Shown in pieces: positions 60,840-64,000 of a stretch of DNA of 64,000 nucleotides (position 1 is its first letter; each line of letters begins with the position of its first letter). This stretch comes from Chitinophagaceae bacterium UBA4407 (GTDB lineage: Bacteria; Bacteroidota; Bacteroidia; Chitinophagales; Chitinophagaceae): NCBI GenBank assembly GCA_002390845.1, contig DGQT01000052.1, positions 16,705 through 80,704 on the forward strand, read 5' to 3'. The notes below the pieces were generated by a model. That model was not told where the DNA came from, searched no databases, and saw only the letters and a program-made list of their open reading frames with translations. The position numbers and the translations under genes are program-made.

Positions 60840-62120
60840 ATGAGAAAAATTTTGTTTCTACGTTATATTGTACCTCTTGTATTGCTGGCTATGGTTCCAT
60901 TTTTAGTAAATGCGCAAACCATACAAAACACTGCAAAAAACAGCCACATTAATTATGAAAGGCTTGGGAAGATAGACGGGATGATTAATGATTACGTGAA
61001 CAAACATTACATCAATGGTGCTGTAACCATTGTGGTAAAAGACAATCAACTGGTGCAATACAAGGGTTATGGCTATGCTGATGTGGATACGAAAACACCA
61101 ATGCAGAAAGATGAAATATTCCGTATTGCATCTCAAACCAAAGCAGTTACTGCCGTGGGTATTATGATTTTATATGAACAGGGAAAATTGTTACTTGATG
61201 AACCTGTTTCTGATTTTATTCCTGAATATAAAAACCAGTTGGTGCTTGATAAATTCAATGCTGCAGATACAAGCTATACAACGGTTCCCGCAAAAAGGGA
61301 TATTACTTTTCGTGACTTACTTACGCATACTTCCGGGCTTGATTACCCGGGCATTGGCAGTGACAACATGAAAGCCATTTATGCCAAAGCAGGTATAGCA
61401 GCAGGATTTAATATCGCAGCAAATGCCACACTGCTTTATAAAATGAAGAAGCTTGCTAAATTGCCTTTGGTGCACCAGCCAGGAGAAAAATGGACTTACG
61501 GATTAAACTTTGATTTGCTGGGTTGTTTAATTGAAGTGATCAGCGGAACAAACCTGGATGATTTTCTTTCCAAAAATATTTTTGAACCACTTGGTATGAA
61601 AGATACCTATTTTAATTTGCCTAAATCTAAAGCTAACAGGCTTGCTACAGTGTACCGAGAAGATTCGCTTCAACAAGTGATCAAATGGGAGAAAGGTTAT
61701 TTTGGTGCAGATCCTGATTACCCGCTGGCCGATAAAAAATATTTTTCCGGTGGAGCTGATCTTTCTTCTACTGCTTTTGATTATGCAATCTTTCTGCAAA
61801 TGTTATTGAATGGTGGTACGTATAACGGGCATCAAATTTTATCGCCACGTACTGTGCAGGCAATGACCAGCAACCAGGTGAATGTTATGTTCGACGGCAC
61901 CAATGATTTTGGTTTAAGCTTTCTTGTTACGAGCGAAAAAGGCGCAGCAAAAGGCACAAGAAATAAAGGTACATTTTCGTGGGGCGGCTTTTTTGGAACC
62001 ACTTATTGGGCCGACCCTAAAGAACACCTTATTTGCCTGATTATGACCCAGCAAACGCCCAACAGCCATTACCAGGTGATGGATAAGTTTGAAACAATGG
62101 TTTACTCCAGCCTGAAATAA
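60840..62120 (+). CDS. Secreted class C beta-lactamase-related serine hydrolase, copy 1
   Basis: 426 residues from ATG at 60840, which yields a signal peptide (ending FLVNAQT near 26). The open frame continues back to 60702 through element 24, not a likely start. Catalytic S98-Q-T-K101 (SxxK) lies in FRIASQTKAV, the second motif area is WTYGLNFDLLG near 220, and HTSGLDY is near 165. Members include esterases, D-aminopeptidases and penicillin-binding-like proteins; resistance is not implied. The next gene is a close paralogue 47 bp downstream. Confidence 0.88.
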   Translation: MRKILFLRYIVPLVLLAMVPFLVNAQTIQNTAKNSHINYERLGKIDGMINDYVNKHYINGAVTIVVKDNQLVQYKGYGYADVDTKTPMQKDEIFRIASQTKAVTAVGIMILYEQGKLLLDEPVSDFIPEYKNQLVLDKFNAADTSYTTVPAKRDITFRDLLTHTSGLDYPGIGSDNMKAIYAKAGIAAGFNIAANATLLYKMKKLAKLPLVHQPGEKWTYGLNFDLLGCLIEVISGTNLDDFLSKNIFEPLGMKDTYFNLPKSKANRLATVYREDSLQQVIKWEKGYFGADPDYPLADKKYFSGGADLSSTAFDYAIFLQMLLNGGTYNGHQILSPRTVQAMTSNQVNVMFDGTNDFGLSFLVTSEKGAAKGTRNKGTFSWGGFFGTTYWADPKEHLICLIMTQQTPNSHYQVMDKFETMVYSSLK

Positions 62121-62167
62121 ATTATAACAGAAAAAAAAATTACCTTACTGCATTAAAATGTACTGAC

Positions 62168-63433
62168 ATGATGAAGTTCCGTATTGCCTCAATTTTTTTG
62201 TTATTTGTTATCCCATTTGTAACAAGCGCCCAAACAATTCAAACAACCACAAAAAGCAATGCTGTTGATTACAATAAGCTGGCAAAGATTGATGGCCTGG
62301 TAAATGATTATATTACCAAAAACTGGTTAACCGGAGCAGTTTCCATCGTAATAAAAGATAACCAGGTTGTACAGTATAAAGGATATGGCTATGCTGATGC
62401 AGATACAAAAAAGCCTATGCAGAAAGATCAGATATTCCGCATTATGTCGCAAACAAAAGCGATCACCAGTGTAGGAATAATGATCTTATACGAACAGGGC
62501 AAACTGTTGCTCGATGAACCTGTTTCAGATTTTATTCCCGAATTTAAAAACCCTGTTGTCCTGGATAAATTCAACGATGCAGATACAACCTACACAACCG
62601 TTCCTGCAAAAAGAGAGATTACTTTCCGTGATCTGCTTACGCATACTTCAGGGCTTGATTATACAGATATTGGCAGTTCAAAAGTGCAGGCTATTTATAC
62701 AAAGAACCATATACCCTCCGGCCTGGGTTATTTTGATGCAAGCCTGCTCGAAAGCATGAAAGCTTTGGGCAAACTGCCACTAAGTTTTCAGCCTGGTGAA
62801 AAATGGCAGTACGGTTTAAACAGTGATTTGCTTGGTTGTTTAATAGAAGTAATCAGCGGCATGAACCTGGAAGCTTTCTTAACCAAAAATATATTTGAAC
62901 CACTCGGTATGAAGGATACTTATTTTAATGTTCCTGCTGCAAAAGCAAACCGGTTAGCAACTGTTTATACCGAAGATGATCAGCATAAAGTTATTAAATG
63001 GAGCCACGAGTTCCGTCATATAGATCCTGACTATCCCACCATGAACAAACATTACTTCTCTGGTGGCGCAGGCCTCTCATCCACCGCTTTTGATTATGCC
63101 ATTTTTATGCAGATGCTATTGAACGGAGGTACATACAATGGTCACCAGGTTCTCTCAAAAAGAACCATAGAAATGATGACGAGTAATCAAATAAAAGACG
63201 GTCTTTTTGGAGACGATTATTTTGGATTGGGCTTTGGCATAACTTCTGCAAAATCTGCCGCCAAAGAGCCTCGCAATGCAGGCTCCTTTTCATGGGGTGG
63301 GTACTACGGTACAACATATTGGGCCGATCCAAAAGCACATTTGGTTTGCCTTTTTATGACACAACAAAACCCCAATAGTCATGGCGATGTTGAAGCAAAA
63401 TTTGAAGCGATGGTTTACTCCGCTTTAAAATAA
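62168..63433 (+). CDS. Secreted class C beta-lactamase-related serine hydrolase, copy 2
   Basis: 421 residues (ATG at 62168 or one codon later), signal peptide ending FVTSAQT. It has the same motifs as copy 1: FRIMSQTKAITSVG with SxxK, LLTHTSGLDYTD, KWQYGLNSDLLGCLIEVISG and FSWGGYYGTTYWADPKAHLV. The two are similar over their entire lengths, including the region after the signal peptide (QTIQ, then DYNKLAKIDGLVNDYITKNW), and lie 47 bp apart in the same direction. A tandem duplication is the clear explanation. Functional divergence is unknown. Confidence 0.9.
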   Translation: MMKFRIASIFLLFVIPFVTSAQTIQTTTKSNAVDYNKLAKIDGLVNDYITKNWLTGAVSIVIKDNQVVQYKGYGYADADTKKPMQKDQIFRIMSQTKAITSVGIMILYEQGKLLLDEPVSDFIPEFKNPVVLDKFNDADTTYTTVPAKREITFRDLLTHTSGLDYTDIGSSKVQAIYTKNHIPSGLGYFDASLLESMKALGKLPLSFQPGEKWQYGLNSDLLGCLIEVISGMNLEAFLTKNIFEPLGMKDTYFNVPAAKANRLATVYTEDDQHKVIKWSHEFRHIDPDYPTMNKHYFSGGAGLSSTAFDYAIFMQMLLNGGTYNGHQVLSKRTIEMMTSNQIKDGLFGDDYFGLGFGITSAKSAAKEPRNAGSFSWGGYYGTTYWADPKAHLVCLFMTQQNPNSHGDVEAKFEAMVYSALK

Positions 63434-63440
63434 AAAAGGT

Positions 63441-63647
63441 TTAATTTTTTATTTTGCAAGTGCTTATGCCAAATATTTTATAAAGCGGGCAAAAACTAAT
63501 AAAAGAAGTGGCTATAAAAACTCCCCCAACTATTAAGAGTATTGTTCCAACTGTTCCCGAAATTGTTCCGGTAAAATAAAGTACAATAAAAAGGCATGCT
63601 AGTATAATACGTATTAACTTGTCAACCGATCCCATATTCTTTGTCAT
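63441..63647 (-). CDS. DUF2892 small membrane protein
   Basis: 68 residues from ATG at 63647 (MTKNMGSVDKLIRIILACLF). An earlier in-frame start at 63689 would lie upstream of the predicted transcription start. Two membrane helices with the short FTGTISGTVGTILLIVGGVF turn and the CPLYKIFGIST ending match the YgaP/DUF2892 inner-membrane domain often fused to rhodanese; here it stands alone. Convergent with the serine hydrolase, 7 bp between stops. Confidence 0.85.
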   Translation of the reverse strand: MTKNMGSVDKLIRIILACLFIVLYFTGTISGTVGTILLIVGGVFIATSFISFCPLYKIFGISTCKIKN

Positions 63648-63661
63648 AAAATTATTTTTTA

Positions 63662-63690
63662 CAAAAGTAAACCACTGGCTACGCGGCAAG
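63662..63690 (-). promoter_or_regulatory. Promoter of the DUF2892 gene
   Basis: The minus strand has CTTG (63690-63687), 17 bases, TACTTTTG (63669-63662): a full -7 match and three of four at -33. The start would fall near 63655, consistent with the ATG at 63647. Confidence 0.5.
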
Positions 63691-63738
63691 TATGATAAAA
63701 ATCATGGTAATGCATAATTAAAGTCAGCAATTCAATAT

Positions 63739-63990
63739 TTTTATTTACCAGGCTTTTAAAACTACTATGAAGCTTTTCTTGCCACGCTCGTTTCACGGTT
63801 CCTCTTTCATGGCGACATTTAAGTGAAGCGTGGCATCCCGAAAGCTCTCGGGACCGAATTCATTTCGGGATCACACGCTTGTGCTGTAGAATTTTCAGTC
63901 GACAGTTGACGGTCAACTGTCGACTGATGTTCCAAACGCATAAGTGTGCGACGCAACAAAAGCCTCATAGTGCCACTTCAGCCCGGCCAA
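63739..63990. repeat. Palindromic intergenic element 25
   Basis: GCCACGCTC-type left arm (TTGCCACGCTCGTTTCAC, TTTCATGGCGACATTTAA, CCCGAAAGCTCTCGGGA) and GCGTCGCAC-type right arm (ATAAGTGTGCGACGCAACA, CAGCCCGGCC). The loop has a perfect inner palindrome at 63896-63926: CAGTCGACAGTTGAC and its reverse complement around one G. Confidence 0.87.
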
Positions 63991-64000
63991 TCATTGTCTT

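Noticed and set aside
60840..63433. Antibiotic-resistance beta-lactamases
   Set aside because: The proteins have the SxxK motif, but the family is broad; the second-motif region (YGLN) and the secreted esterase-like layout do not support a resistance claim.
241..63990. Integron attC array
   Set aside because: The palindromes have variable loops as attC sites do, but the genes are core genes in both orientations, there is no integrase, and the arms lack the usual RYYYAAC/GTTRRRY ends.
241..63990. CRISPR array
   Set aside because: Copies are spaced by kilobases, are palindromic and lack regular spacers; no cas genes.

Overview
The window looks like a chromosomal segment of a Bacteroidota bacterium, most likely Chitinophagaceae-like. 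Reasons: AT-leaning base composition, promoters of the TTTG-N17-19-TAnnTTTG type, type IX secretion C-terminal sorting domains, IPExxxVDY and CtlX family proteins, an NtrC-type regulator next to fused FtsX/MacB permeases, and LytS/LytTR signalling. No rRNA, tRNA, CRISPR array, transposase or prophage was recognised.

Layout. 1-192: 5' part of a ComB-like phosphatase gene running off the left edge. 471-17836 (minus strand): an ABC export locus with a membrane-fusion protein, one ATPase, five paralogous ~800-residue permeases, a DUF4097-like beta-repeat protein and a small membrane ORF. 18477-21240 (plus): a divergent NtrC-family response regulator and histidine kinase. 21715-26736: MFS nucleoside-type transporter, Gfo/Idh oxidoreductase and a secreted T9SS protein. 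27001-32676 (minus): amidohydrolase, HemJ, HemH and Dxs. 33097-34904: LytS/LytTR pair. 35227-43977: S74/T9SS surface protein, DnaB, CsaA, D-aminoacylase-like protein and acyl-CoA dehydrogenase. 44152-49671: MarR regulator, alpha/beta hydrolase, glycosyltransferase, M28 peptidase, IPExxxVDY protein and pterin dehydratase. 49873-52320: arginine deiminase-like protein plus CtlX. 52715-57047: S8 protease, MerC, SCO, Fur-like regulator and radical SAM protein. 57653-63647: M1 peptidase, GH25 lysozyme, two tandem serine hydrolases and DUF2892.

Two signals stand out. First, three regions in the ABC locus (before permeases C and D and before the membrane-fusion gene) share one promoter architecture. 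Each has two copies of an imperfect palindrome, consensus GTGTACGnTTyCGATACA, exactly 22 bp apart, with a TGGCAY hexamer exactly 51 bp downstream on the transcribed strand. This fits enhancer sites of the divergently encoded NtrC-type regulator and would make the locus a small self-contained regulon. The -12 element is not canonical for sigma-54.

Second, about 25 copies or half-copies of a large modular palindrome fill most intergenic spaces, often starting 1-5 bp after a stop codon. Outer ends resemble TTTTTTGAGCCGGGC / GCCCGGCTCAAAAAA. Core arms occur as GCGTCGCAC, GTGTCACTC or GCCACGCTC types. Loops carry different inner modules, the promoter/enhancer regions above, or whole single genes (csaA, marR, phhB). 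Smaller operator candidates lie at merC (a palindrome exactly between the -33 and -7 elements), marR and csaA.
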